The notes beneath the pieces are model-generated. The model saw nothing but the letters and a program-made list of their open reading frames with translations, was not told the DNA's origin and did not search any database. The translations under genes and the position numbers were made by a program. Shown here one piece after another: positions 1 to 10,300 of a DNA stretch of 64,000 nt. Each line of letters opens with the position of its first letter. Within the stretch, counting starts at the first letter, position 1. The DNA comes from Strigamia acuminata (lineage: Eukaryota > Arthropoda > Chilopoda > Geophilomorpha > Linotaeniidae), in NCBI GenBank assembly GCA_949358305.1, contig OX442314.1, positions 21,073,060 to 21,137,059 of the forward strand. The letters run 5' to 3'.

Positions 1-1705
1 TGAATGGTTTCATTCATACGTTCTACCTTACTGCCCTGCTGGTGTAATTAAGTGTTAAGTTCTCCCTGGGTGGCACATCTTAACTTATTAAGAGTGTTGT
101 CTTTATTTTCTCCACTTGTGCCGCGACTTAAGCAGCACCTTGAGGAACATTCGTAAAATTTTTTATTTAAAGTAGAGATCCTTTGATTTTTTTTTTTTAA
201 AAAAAATTCAGATTTAAAAGCTCTCTGCAAATGACTTTTCTGAGTTAATGACTTGAACGGATTTTTGCCACTGGCGCTGAAACCGGAAATCCATATTAGT
301 GATTCCATAAATGGGGTTTTTCTAATAAACATTAATCAAAATGGTAACACGATGGCAATTATCAAATAAATCAAAGTCGAGAAACTTTCGAAAGTTATCG
401 ATCCATCAATTCAATTAATTTTAAGTTTTAAAACTTTTATGTATAAAACATTTTTTTAAATGTTATAAATGATATGCACACGCGAGGCAGTCATCATTTC
501 TGTCATTTCCAACTCATTTTTTAAGTTTAACATCTTTTGTAATTGATTGAGTCTCATCTGTCTGGGAATTATTGGGGAAGAAGAAGAAAAAATCACTCAA
601 TTTTATCCTTCGTCGGTATACGTTAATAATCTGTCACGATTTATGACTTGAAATGTTCTTTTTCGTATGTATTTATATATATATACTTTTCAAACTTTTT
701 CCCCTTTCCTGAATGACCCTATGTGCCAATTTTGGTACATATAAGTTCGATGAAAAACATTTTCCCTTCCCTGTAATGATTCATGATATCCACAAGTGTA
801 GGGGTTGGCCATCTTCACATCAGAGTATCGGGGCTCACGACCCCGACTATTTCGTATCAAAATGTTTGAGGGACAATTTTTTCCACTACTTTTGACACAC
901 AGTTGGACCATTGCGCAGCTGGAACTGTGTTCGCGCCCACTGAATCCATGAGAAGACGTTGGAAAATGGATAAAAAAAGATCAAACCATCAAAGTTGATG
1001 GATAGTCCCGAAAAATAAAAAGAAAGACGCATAGGACGACTAAAATTTGACAAAATGTGCATGTGTGAAGGGGTGATTTTGCAAAGCAAAGTGATCAATT
1101 TGCAGTGACTGCATGCGAAATCCATCCGACTGTAGACTACTTTTAGATTTATTGTCGTTTTGGGTCATTTTTTAAAGATGGATTTGGAATTTGTTGGTGT
1201 CTTAAAACATGCAATAGGCTGCAGGGTAGGGTAAATTAATTAAGTTTTCGTGCTTGTGAGAACGAGTGTAGTATTTTATTTCAATTAGATTTGAATTCTA
1301 AAAAGATCAGGTTCAAATTTGATTCAACGATGCAGCACTGCATTTAACACGGATGAGTGTGAAAATAGTTTCGATCGGGCAAAGAGAGTTTAACGGCTCA
1401 GAGGCACCTGACATTCTTAAGAGCAGTGGATGCTGCACAAAGACAACATTCAGTTTCTTTAAGAGCGAAATAGAGTACATTTACCACGGGCGTCACTGAG
1501 ATGACACGTTAGAAATAGGTGGCGCCAGAAAAAAAAATATTTTCCGTAAAGTACTAACTAATGGACGGAAAATGAAAGAGGTGTATTTATGTAATACAAT
1601 AAAACAAGACTGAATTCTTGTTGAATTTTCGTGCGGATGTCGATTTCTTATCTGTGCTCAAGAATAATTCTTCATCTAAAATAGGTAATGGGATCCGTTC
1701 TACTC
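1..1705. other. Non-coding left flank
   Basis: No gene recognised. The stretch is AT-rich with a short poly-T/poly-A patch near 188-207 and an AT microsatellite near 675. Open frames here are short and contain no family motif. The last four bases (1702-1705, ACTC) are the left copy of the target-site duplication of the adjoining LTR element. Confidence 0.6.
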
Positions 1706-3189
1706 TGTTGCGTTCCTGGATGTTCCCAAAATTATAATAATAATAATTGCACAGAATATTAATCTAATTCAATGCAAAAGGTCCCGGTATTCAACCTGTG
1801 GAAAGCAGTTGAATGCCGTAAAAGGTCTTCTATCGGGTTTGGCAGTTAAGTTGGTGTCTAGGGGTTTTTTGGCTGTGGTTTTTGTGTCTAGGGGTTTTTT
1901 GGTAGCAAATGCAATAATAACAAGTAATTTAAAAAAGGATAAACAGTTTTATTAACGTTAAAATTAAGGAGTAATATAAATACAAGGGATAAATGAATAA
2001 TTAAATGAATATTGATAAAGTTAAACAAGGAAAGAAGAGAAAGGCGCGAGAACAATGGAATTGTTCGCGCGCGCGGAAACAATAGGTTGAGAAAATGGCG
2101 GCAACGAATCGCCGTGAAAATTGGTGCAAATGCACACAAACGGGCGCGGAATCGTGAGATTTCGCGATGTGATTCGGCTGTGGAGCCAGAATCGTGGCCA
2201 GCTAAATAGCCAGGCCGGGGTGGAGAATACGAGGTGTGAACCCTCGAGTTGAAACGGGAAATTCTCCGTTGAAAACTCACGAGTCCAACTGGCGTAGTTC
2301 GCACTGTCGAATTCGGTTTTCAGGTCCGTTTCTTCTCGGCAAATTATCGTCGTCGGCAGGTCGAGCGTCGAGGTTTCGTCGGCTTTCGCGCGTCGTCCCT
2401 CGTCAACTCGGCGGCTGGCTGGCGTCGGTCTTCAACGTATATCACTCGAATTACCGTCGTCGGTGGCTAGCGTCGAGGTTTCGTCGGCTTGGCGCGCGTC
2501 GTCCCTCGTCAGCTTGGCGTCTTCCAGGCGTCGGTCTACGATGGCGTGTGTACGTTTATCTTCGGGCGGCGGCGGAAACAACGGTTGCTCGGTCCGTTGC
2601 ACGTCGACTTCGTCGTCCGGGAAGGAGTCACTTGATGCGTATTGGCATCAAGCAAATCAGTTGAAACTTTGCAATATCTCACGGATCACGGACAAAACAG
2701 TGTTATTGGGTTGAACAAAGTTGTGTCGGTGTGAACGGTGTGAGGAGGAGGCAAAGAGTGAGTAATAAACGAATTTATTACCCAAACTTTGGCCGGAAAA
2801 TCGGCCGAGTGCGCATGCGTGGCATGCACCTGGCACACTTCGTGCCTGGCAACTGTGCAAATTAGGAGCTGGCCATAGCAACCCCCCAATTTGGCAGTTA
2901 GGTTGCCATGGCAGTCCTAACGGCTTCTGTTTAACAGCCGAAAGCACTTGGCAATTGCAAATAAAATGAGTATTTTATTTGCACAAGCAAGCAAAAAATA
3001 TGTAATTATTTTAACAAATAATTCATTAAAAACACTAAAATAAATTGATTCCTTAAATTACCAATTTCTACTATTTCTAAATAATTAAAGGGACTGTAAA
3101 ACAATTTATTTAACACATTAAATAGATTAAATTATTAATTTCTTATACTCCAAATATTCCAAATAAAAGGAACATTTGAGATCACAACA
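1706..3189 (-). repeat. 3' LTR of the LARD-like element
   Basis: A 1,484-bp LTR, TG...CA, collinear with 7410-8893 at an offset of 5,704 bp. It is bipartite: AT-rich ends surround a CpG-rich core (about 2040-2640) unlike the genome background. It contains two copies of TGTCTAGGGGTTTTTTGG (1855-1872 and 1885-1902) and a 107-bp tandem duplication starting at 2348 and 2455. Short open frames inside it, on both strands, look like by-products of the CpG-rich core and are not called as genes. Confidence 0.95.
2348..2561. repeat. 107-bp imperfect tandem repeat in LTR core
   Basis: Two diverged copies start with CGTCGTCGG at 2348 and at 2455 and share the blocks GCGTCGAGGTTTCGTCGGCTT and CGCGTCGTCCCTCGTCA-like sequence in the same order. 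The same pair recurs in the other LTR at 8052-8265. Duplicated CpG-rich blocks in an LTR are often enhancer or promoter modules, but that role is inference here. Confidence 0.75.
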
Positions 3190-3198
3190 CTTCCCCCC
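3190..3198 (-). other. Polypurine tract of the LARD-like element
   Basis: On the minus strand the bases directly before the 3' LTR read GGGGGGAAG, a classical plus-strand primer for reverse transcription. It abuts the LTR start TGTTGTGATC with no gap. This supports the minus-strand orientation of the element and its competence as a reverse-transcription template. Confidence 0.85.
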
Positions 3199-3525
3199 AA
3201 TTAAAATCAAACATTTTTAATTTAAAAGGATGGAATATAGTGGGTCCTGATCACAAATTGTTCAAATAATTAAATTATTAACAAATTTAATAGTAATAGG
3301 ATTTACAAATTTGCAAATAGAGGTTAAAACACGGAATAAAATAATTTAGTAGTGAAGAATTAGTTATTTTCTAGGCTAAAACTGAATTTCAACTAAAATT
3401 ATTGGTAGTCACTACAGTAGTGCATTAAATAATTCGAATAACAATTTGATTTTCAAGAAAAAGTTATGCAAACGATTAAATACGTAAAAAACAATGATAT
3501 TAAAAATTTTAACATAAAAAGTTAT

Positions 3526-6500
3526 TTAGTGGCATTGAATCCAATAAATGATGCCGATTGGTAACTCTGGGGCTAAAGGAGTCGGCAATCGAGGTAAGCT
3601 CATGTCTGTTGTCTTGTCTCGAAGGTTTTCCCTCTCGAGGACAAGTTCAAACGGACGGCCGGTATACGGCCCAAAAATTAAATCTGTGTTGTCGTGCAAC
3701 CACTCACTTCTAATTGAGCAAAAGTTGACGTTATCTTCAAACGTTATTTCGTTATTTTCTCGGGGCATTTTCGGCTTTTTTCTAACTTTTGTTAGCCGCT
3801 GATAATGAATCCACGGCTGCTTTGCCTCGATGTGGCGTTCTGAGCGCTCTTGATCTTCGTACCCGAGATTAACTGAATTTTCTTGCAGCATCCCCATGTG
3901 TGGCTGCAGTCTTGAATAGGTTTTTCGTAATTGGCGGTAAATTGTCAATTCTTCTTGATTTTCCAACTGTTTCGAGGGAATTGAACAAGGTTTCGCCGGT
4001 GACGGCGGTTTTGTCCGTGATGGACGTCTCTTTTTTGTAGACTGTCGAGTCACGGGAGGTGCGAAGGCACATGTTTCACTGATTGGTCTTGTCGCCAATG
4101 CGCCTTGTGCATCATGCACTAGTCGGGTGACCAAGCGATTTTTCCGCTGAAGAAATGTTTTTGGCCTGGCGCCTGAGCTGGCATAATCGACAGTCCGTAG
4201 GATGGGTCCGCTGGAATTGGGTCTTGACGTTGAAGTCGACGAGTTGACGGGCTGTATTGTCGTAAATTGTCCTGAGGTCTTTATAGCCTTTTTGGTCGCT
4301 TTTACAGCAACACCAGCAGCAGGATTCAATGTTGATGAAGGTCTCGTTTTCTTCTTGACCAGGGAGACCGGCATTTCTTCTGGTTGAACTGATTCGAGCT
4401 CCGTTTGGTAGGTATCTCCTCGTTCATCTCGTTCATTCAGCAGTTTGACCAACTCGGCCGAATGTTTGGAAATCGAAGCTGGTGGAGACTTCTTTTTTAG
4501 CGTTGGCGAAACTGGTGTCTCTACTGATTGAATCGCTGGGAGTACATGCTTGTGAGCGATCTTCCGCGGCTTCCGCTTCTTGTGAAGTTGGATGGCCGAT
4601 TCGGCCAAGTGTTTGTTACTAACAAGTACAAGTTCTTGCTGTATGGTCGACGAATCTAGGAGAATGGACCTCCAGTAGTCTAAAAAATTATCTTGGTTAG
4701 CGGAATTCATCGGGGGTGTCCAGAGACATATTGCATCTGCGAGGGCAATTCGATTGCTTGTGGCGGTGCTCTGAGTTAAAATGCTGCAGAGTCCCGCAAC
4801 CAATAATTGTTGTAAAGCGGAGAGTTGAATGTCCAGGGCATTGGTTGGCTCCATGTCGCGCAGATGATTGATTATACGCTGCCAATTTTGAATGGTTTTG
4901 CTAATTTGAGTCCTTTGATACTCATTCAGGTCTTCCATCAAAATATCTTGTGTGTCACGAGGCAATACTTCAACACTGGACTTCGTCATGTCATAATTTT
5001 GGTCAAACGATCGGCTTTGAGTCAAAGAAACTGTTTCAAATTTCTCAGCCGGAAATTGAGATTTTGGAGTGCTTGGTTTTGGATACACAGAGGTTGTGAT
5101 GGATTTACTAGCAATAGATACTTCTTGTGCATTCGGGCGTGTTAACACTGGGGTCAAATGGGTAATTGGTTTCTCCAAATTTTCAACTTGCATTAACACT
5201 GGGGTTGAATTGATAATTGACTTTTCCCAATTTTCAACTTGCGTTGCCCAATCCATAGCCGTTTGGTCGGCAGTCTGTGAAAATTCCAAGGGATAATCTT
5301 TTTTGATTTTTGCCGCTGTTGGCACGGAATTAATATTTTCCAACAAGGCGATTGATGTTGGAGTGGCGGAGATCGGCGCATCACTGGTTGAGACATAAAT
5401 TTCTGCCGGTGGTGATGTGTCAGTCTTTGCGTCCCATCGTTTCTCTGCTTTGCTGAGAGGCTTTTCCTTTGCAATTGTCCCAGATGCATTAAACGAACCT
5501 TTTGTAAAAAGTTTTTTAGGCTTACATTTAATTTCAGTCACATGTTTAGCTAACACTACACTGGTGTTACTAATTGTTGAGCCGGTTTCTTTTTCGGCTT
5601 TCACTTTAACTTTGAGATCGACTTCATTCATCGAGTCAACAATGGTAAGTCGAGTATGAGAATGAGAAGTTTTTGTAGAACAATGAGGATTCTGCACGTG
5701 ATTAATGTTTTTTGCCGGTTTCTCGGCAAATGTAGTTGCACTTGATCTCTCGAAAGTTTGTTCTCGGTATTCAAATGTTTTTTCAATCTCTTCAGTCGCG
5801 TTATAAATTGGGGTCCAATCTGATGGTGAAGATGCACATGTTTGAGGACGACTTTGTTGTCCCCCCACCTTAGGTGAACGCGTTGACTGTTCACGGCTGA
5901 AAGCGGAATTTTCACGTCTTGATTGATATGGCGGAGAACAATCACTACTTTTTTCGCATTCCCTCTTTGGTGGATTAATACATGTTGGTGAATCGTAATG
6001 TGATTGAGAGTCATTGAAATTATTTCTGAGATCTGAATTTTTGCAGAAGTTGCTACAAGTAGGTAATTTCGCACTTTGTTCACAATTTTTTGAGTCTATT
6101 ATATTCAATAATGCATGGCTATTATTAAATATTTCATCATTTGAAGTGTTCCATTTTTTACAGTCAGAAGCTTCCATCGTTGAACTTCTTTTCGTTTGAA
6201 ATTTTCGTTTGTCATTACTGGACGCACAGAACGAACGATTATTGTCAGTAGTTGCAAGATTAACCATTTTAGGTTTGAACGCCGTGACATCCGGCGGATT
6301 CGGTTGTTGAGTTGTAAACTCGGCTGATCGAATCTTCTTCAAGAGTTCGTCTATCTCTTCCTGAGATTTTTGTATTTCCGCAAATTTTGCCGTCCATTCG
6401 GTTTTGTGAAATTGTCTGCATGGTGATGATGGTGTTTCACGAATTTCATGCGACTTTTTCCATTTTCGATCCGCATCTAACCGTTGTTGTGGTTGTAAGG

Positions 6501-7248
6501 TGAAGGATTCGTCCTCACGGTGGGATAAATTCTTTGTACGCACTTGTCGCAGATTGGCTATTTCTTGAAGTTCCAATTCGCGGGCTTTAGTTCTATTACA
6601 AATTTCTTCGTCTAGAGCTTGTTTAGTTTCGTCAAGCTCTCTGCTTGTTCTTTCCAATTCTTCAATTTCGGCACTTTCATTTGCATTTTCCTCGGCCGCA
6701 CAATGTTTATTTAAAACGAGTTTGGCTTGTGATAAATTCAATCGGTCACGAGTTAGTTCCATTTCGAATGCTAATGTCTCTATTCGATAATCCATTTCAT
6801 CGACAAATTGTTCGCTTTCAAAATTGATCGTGGCTAGGCGAATTTTCTCGGCCGCGTCTGGATCTACGAGGAGAACTTCGGCAACGAGCGCTTCAAACTC
6901 TGGTGACCGCTGAGGAAATTCATATCTTTGTCTTGGAGTCGAGGTGCGTGGTTGAGTACGATCATTTACTTTGTCAATACTCCTTTTTGTTTCAGCATCC
7001 ATTTCACGATCCGTTGAAACATTTTTGAATTTTTGAAATGAACGTTTTTTCGCATCAAGTGAAATTTCAGCCGATATCTCGGCTTCGGCGATTTCCAATC
7101 GAGTTTCGGCTGAGCGTTTAGCCGTTACTTCCTTTGGAAAACTACTGCGCCGAGTTTGGGCACCTTGTGGGCAGTTAGACCCGACTATTGGACGACTATA
7201 CGTCCTTCCCTCAATTGGCGAAGGGACTTCATCATGTAACTTAGGCAT
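3526..7248 (-). CDS. Unidentified 1,240-residue protein of the LARD-like element
   Basis: A single uninterrupted frame fills almost the whole internal region, starting at the ATG about 140 bp after the primer site. I do not recognise a family. The N-terminal 110 residues are Arg/Lys/Ser-rich and probably disordered. Residues about 150-240 are Glu/Lys/Leu-rich heptad-like sequence, likely coiled coil, with a shorter helical stretch near 285-310. A long Ser/Thr/Asn-rich low-complexity region follows, with a 17-residue tandem duplication at about 670-703. Residues about 770-850 look like a compact helical domain (LSALQQLLVAGLCSILTQS). The rest is basic and Pro/Ser-rich. There is no CX2CX4HX4C knuckle, no D-T/S-G protease motif, no YxDD and no DDE integrase pattern. 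Its position suggests a gag-like structural protein or an accessory factor, but this is inference. The intact frame in an element with near-identical LTRs argues that it is functional or was until very recently. Confidence 0.75.
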   Translation of the reverse strand: MPKLHDEVPSPIEGRTYSRPIVGSNCPQGAQTRRSSFPKEVTAKRSAETRLEIAEAEISAEISLDAKKRSFQKFKNVSTDREMDAETKRSIDKVNDRTQPRTSTPRQRYEFPQRSPEFEALVAEVLLVDPDAAEKIRLATINFESEQFVDEMDYRIETLAFEMELTRDRLNLSQAKLVLNKHCAAEENANESAEIEELERTSRELDETKQALDEEICNRTKARELELQEIANLRQVRTKNLSHREDESFTLQPQQRLDADRKWKKSHEIRETPSSPCRQFHKTEWTAKFAEIQKSQEEIDELLKKIRSAEFTTQQPNPPDVTAFKPKMVNLATTDNNRSFCASSNDKRKFQTKRSSTMEASDCKKWNTSNDEIFNNSHALLNIIDSKNCEQSAKLPTCSNFCKNSDLRNNFNDSQSHYDSPTCINPPKRECEKSSDCSPPYQSRRENSAFSREQSTRSPKVGGQQSRPQTCASSPSDWTPIYNATEEIEKTFEYREQTFERSSATTFAEKPAKNINHVQNPHCSTKTSHSHTRLTIVDSMNEVDLKVKVKAEKETGSTISNTSVVLAKHVTEIKCKPKKLFTKGSFNASGTIAKEKPLSKAEKRWDAKTDTSPPAEIYVSTSDAPISATPTSIALLENINSVPTAAKIKKDYPLEFSQTADQTAMDWATQVENWEKSIINSTPVLMQVENLEKPITHLTPVLTRPNAQEVSIASKSITTSVYPKPSTPKSQFPAEKFETVSLTQSRSFDQNYDMTKSSVEVLPRDTQDILMEDLNEYQRTQISKTIQNWQRIINHLRDMEPTNALDIQLSALQQLLVAGLCSILTQSTATSNRIALADAICLWTPPMNSANQDNFLDYWRSILLDSSTIQQELVLVSNKHLAESAIQLHKKRKPRKIAHKHVLPAIQSVETPVSPTLKKKSPPASISKHSAELVKLLNERDERGDTYQTELESVQPEEMPVSLVKKKTRPSSTLNPAAGVAVKATKKAIKTSGQFTTIQPVNSSTSTSRPNSSGPILRTVDYASSGARPKTFLQRKNRLVTRLVHDAQGALATRPISETCAFAPPVTRQSTKKRRPSRTKPPSPAKPCSIPSKQLENQEELTIYRQLRKTYSRLQPHMGMLQENSVNLGYEDQERSERHIEAKQPWIHYQRLTKVRKKPKMPRENNEITFEDNVNFCSIRSEWLHDNTDLIFGPYTGRPFELVLERENLRDKTTDMSLPRLPTPLAPELPIGIIYWIQCH
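5141..5241 (-). repeat. 51-bp tandem duplication inside the 1,240-residue ORF
   Basis: Two adjacent 17-residue units (QVENWEKSIINSTPVLM and QVENLEKPITHLTPVLT) are encoded by near-identical 51-bp blocks. The duplication preserves frame. Confidence 0.85.
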
Positions 7249-7389
7249 GATGGCAAGAATGTTACAAAAAGAGAAGAAAGATGATAGGAAAGTTAGAAAA
7301 ATAGGTAAAAAATACTAAAATGGGGAAAAACAAGATTTTTTAATTTTTTAATCTTACTTTAAATTCTAAAAATTCTAAAAATTGGGATA

Positions 7390-7407
7390 ATCCCGGACGG
7401 GCCCCCA
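7390..7407 (-). other. Primer binding site, proline tRNA type
   Basis: Two bases inside the 5' LTR, the minus strand reads TGGGGGCCCGTCCGGGAT. It differs at one base from the tRNA-Pro primer site of murine leukaemia virus (T in place of the second C after the G run), and is complementary with one mismatch to the 3' end of animal tRNA-Pro plus CCA. The identification rests on remembered tRNA 3' ends. Confidence 0.85.
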
Positions 7408-7409
7408 AG

Positions 7410-8893
7410 TGTTGCGTTCCTGGATGTTCCCAAAATTATAATAATAATAATTGCACAGAATATTAATCTAATTCAATGCAAAAGGTCCCGGTATTCAACC
7501 TGTGGAAAGCAGTTGAATGCCGTAAAAGGTCTTCTATCGGGTTTGGCAGTTAAGTTGGTGTCTAGGGGTTTTTTGGCTGTGGTTTTTGTGTCTAGGGGTT
7601 TTTTGGTAGCAAATGCAATAATAACAAGTAATTTAAAAAAGGATAAACAGTTTTATTAACGTTAAAATTAAGGAGTAATATAAATACAAGGGATAAATGA
7701 ATAATTAAATGAATATTGATAAAGTTAAACAAGGAAAGAAGAGAAAGGCGCGAGAACAATGGAATTGTTCGCGCGCGCGGAAACAATAGGTTGAGAAAAT
7801 GGCGGCAACGAATCGCCGTGAAAATTGGTGCAAATGCACACAAACGGGCGCGGAATCGTGAGATTTCGCGATGTGATTCGGCTGTGGAGCCAGAATCGTG
7901 GCCAGCTAAATAGCCAGGCCGGGGTGGAGAATACGAGGTGTGAACCCTCGAGTTGAAACGGGAAATTCTCCGTTGAAAACTCACGAGTCCAACTGGCGTA
8001 GTTCGCACTGTCGAATTCGGTTTTCAGGTCCGTTTCTTCTCGGCAAATTATCGTCGTCGGCAGGTCGAGCGTCGAGGTTTCGTCGGCTTTCGCGCGTCGT
8101 CCCTCGTCAACTCGGCGGCTGGCTGGCGTCGGTCTTCAACGTATATCACTCGAATTACCGTCGTCGGTGGCTAGCGTCGAGGTTTCGTCGGCTTGGCGCG
8201 CGTTGTCCCTCGTCAGCTTGGCGTCTTCCAGGCGTCGGTCTACGATGGCGTGTGTACGTTTATCTTCGGGCGGCGGCGGAAACAACGGTTGCTCGGTCCG
8301 TTGCACGTCGACTTCGTCGTCCGGGAAGGAGTCACTTGATGCGTATTGGCATCAAGCAAATCAGTTGAAACTTTGCAATATCTCACGGATCACGGACAAA
8401 ACAGTGTTATTGGGTTGAACAAAGTTGTGTCGGTGTGAACGGTGTGAGGAGGAGGCAAAGAGTGAGTAATAAACGAATTTATTACCCAAACTTTGGCCGG
8501 AAAATCGGCCGAGTGCGCATGCGTGGCATGCACCTGGCACACTTCGTGCCTGGCAACTGTGCAAATTAGGAGCTGGCCATAGCAACCCCCCAATTTGGCA
8601 GTTAGGTTGCCATGGCAGTCCTAACGGCTTCTGTTTAACAGCCGAAAGCACTTGGCAATTGCAAATAAAATGAGTATTTTATTTGCACAAGCAAGCAAAA
8701 AATATGTAATTATTTTAACAAATAATTCATTAAAAACACTAAAATAAATTGATTCCTTAAATTACCAATTTCTACTATTTCTAAATAATTAAAGGGACTG
8801 TAAAACAATTTATTTAACACATTAAATAGATTAAATTATTAATTTCTTATACTCCAAATATTCCAAATAAAAGGAACATTTGAGATCACAACA
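7410..8893 (-). repeat. 5' LTR of the LARD-like element
   Basis: The second 1,484-bp LTR copy, TG...CA, which is the upstream LTR when the element is read on the minus strand. It carries the element's promoter by position. It differs from 1706-3189 at 8204 (T in place of C, at a CpG); I found no other difference by reading both copies. Confidence 0.95.
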
Positions 8894-8897
8894 ACTC
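8894..8897. repeat. Target-site duplication ACTC (right copy)
   Basis: ACTC follows the outer LTR end and matches 1702-1705 directly before the other LTR. Confidence 0.85.
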
Positions 8898-9194
8898 TTC
8901 GAGCTATTTCCACTATTTGCAATCAATTGAAAGGGCCTATTTACCAATTTTTTATTATTAACGTTTCCCATTTTATCTTCAGTTCTCAGTTCTTGTAAGC
9001 AATTCAAACGATGCGTTTTCAAATGGATGAAACTTTGGTTGCTTAGCGACGCAAAGAAAATTGAAAAGTGTTTTTGAAAGAATAAATGATTCTTTAGATA
9101 GTTTCGCTGTTAATTGTTATCTGCGGGTTATCTTCTGCTTGTGATGGGACAAAGGCTAAAAGATCTATATAGGGGTGGCAAGACAGAAAGGTTA

Positions 9195-9633
9195 TGCAAT
9201 GTGCAGTTGTGGACGGCCAAATGGAACCGAGTGCAATTGCAGGAAAGCTAGCGAACCAGCCAAGCAAGAAAATCGAAGTGGATCTGACTGCCGAGGTAGG
9301 AGATAACGGATTTTGAGAAAATTTCAATTATAAATCCTGTTTCGCACGTGTGGCGATATGCTGTGGAAATTGTGATTCGCGTATGCCCAGCAGTACACAC
9401 CTCGAAAAGCGAGTTGCAACCGCAAAACGGAAAAAGATTGGGAAATATCGTAGCTGATGATTGCAGCAACAACCGAGATTTTTTTCATTGATCGCGTCAT
9501 TCGCATCATCCCTTTACGTCTTGGCCCTCGAGAAAAGGATTCGGGTGTGAACGCTTCTGCGCACGAGATTATCAAAGACTGTGTGCCCACAATACGCATA
9601 TCCACCTGGTGTGAGCTTAGTGGAGTTTAACAT
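9195..9633 (+). pseudogene. Possible decayed coding fragment, unidentified
   Basis: The base composition is more balanced than in neighbouring DNA. Several plus-strand frames are open in sequence: a Cys-rich run near 9200-9300 (CSCGRPNGTECNC), a basic run near 9350-9460, and a run ending in a stop near 9630 (DRVIRIIPLRLGPREKDS). They lie in different frames separated by stops, and overlapping minus-strand frames are open too. No family is recognised. It could be an old transposase or gene relic, or chance. Confidence 0.2.
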
Positions 9634-10273
9634 TCTCTTGAATGCACCAACAACTTTGTGGATTTGCATTGTTGGGAGTCGGGACCTATCATATTGTTTG
9701 TAATCGTCTGTGCTATTTATTTCATCACAGCTCGTATATTTTATAAAATAGAGTTTAGTCGTTTTTATTTAAATACCAATGGGATTTATAGCAATTTTTT
9801 TGCAGCCTTCAAGCGGAACATGTTTGTTACAAGAATATTTTTATATATAAAAGGCCTTGCAGGTGATTTTTTTTGTAACTTAATAACTTATAAATGTAGT
9901 TGAAACGATATCTTAGGCTACATACCTGCAAGGGACATGTAACTTTAAGTTGTTCATGCAAATATCTTTTTGCTCAGAGTCGTTTCGGTGTTGCTGGGGG
10001 GAGTTTTGTAAATGGGGCGAAGAGGAATAAAGAAAAAATGCAAAATCGATATCATTATCATTCTTTTTTATGTAGTCACATCTTCGGAATCAGGTTACAA
10101 ATTCAAGATTATTTTTATTGTTTTTTTTTTTTTCTTCTTTCTTTTGATTGGATAGAGACAGAAAATGAGACTTTGCAATGTACGAAGACTCGTTCTGTCA
10201 ATTACCGCTGATGTTTTGCTCCCAATCGCCAAATCTACCTTTAAAACATTATTTAATTTTCTGTTGTATTGGA

Positions 10274-10300
10274 TTTTTTTTTTTTTTTTTTTTTTTTTTT
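10274..10300. repeat. Poly-T tract
   Basis: A 27-base T run, followed shortly by an A run, so the pair could fold into a short hairpin. Confidence 0.95.

Larger units (their letters stand above)
1706..8893 (-). mobile_element. Non-autonomous (LARD-like) LTR retroelement with one long ORF
   Basis: A 7,188-bp element bounded by 1,484-bp direct repeats that begin TG and end CA, flanked by a 4-bp duplication ACTC (1702-1705 and 8894-8897). Read on the minus strand the order is 5' LTR (8893-7410), primer site (7407-7390), leader, a 1,240-codon ORF (7248-3526), about 330 bp untranslated, polypurine tract (3198-3190) and 3' LTR (3189-1706). No pol or env reading frame is present on either strand, so cDNA synthesis and integration must come from another element. 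The two LTRs differ at one position that I could find (2500 C versus 8204 T), so the insertion is young. The superfamily cannot be assigned because pol is absent; the 4-bp duplication fits Ty3/Gypsy or Bel-Pao. It could also be called a gag-only or accessory-ORF element. Confidence 0.9.

Noticed and set aside
5628-6083. 151-codon minus-strand frame inside the LARD-like element
   Set aside because: Alternative frame of the intact 1,240-codon ORF with no independent motif.
7592-8008. 138-codon frame repeated in both LTRs (also at 1888-2304)
   Set aside because: It lies within the LTR and is carried along by LTR identity. The open frames on both strands are explained by the CpG-rich core.
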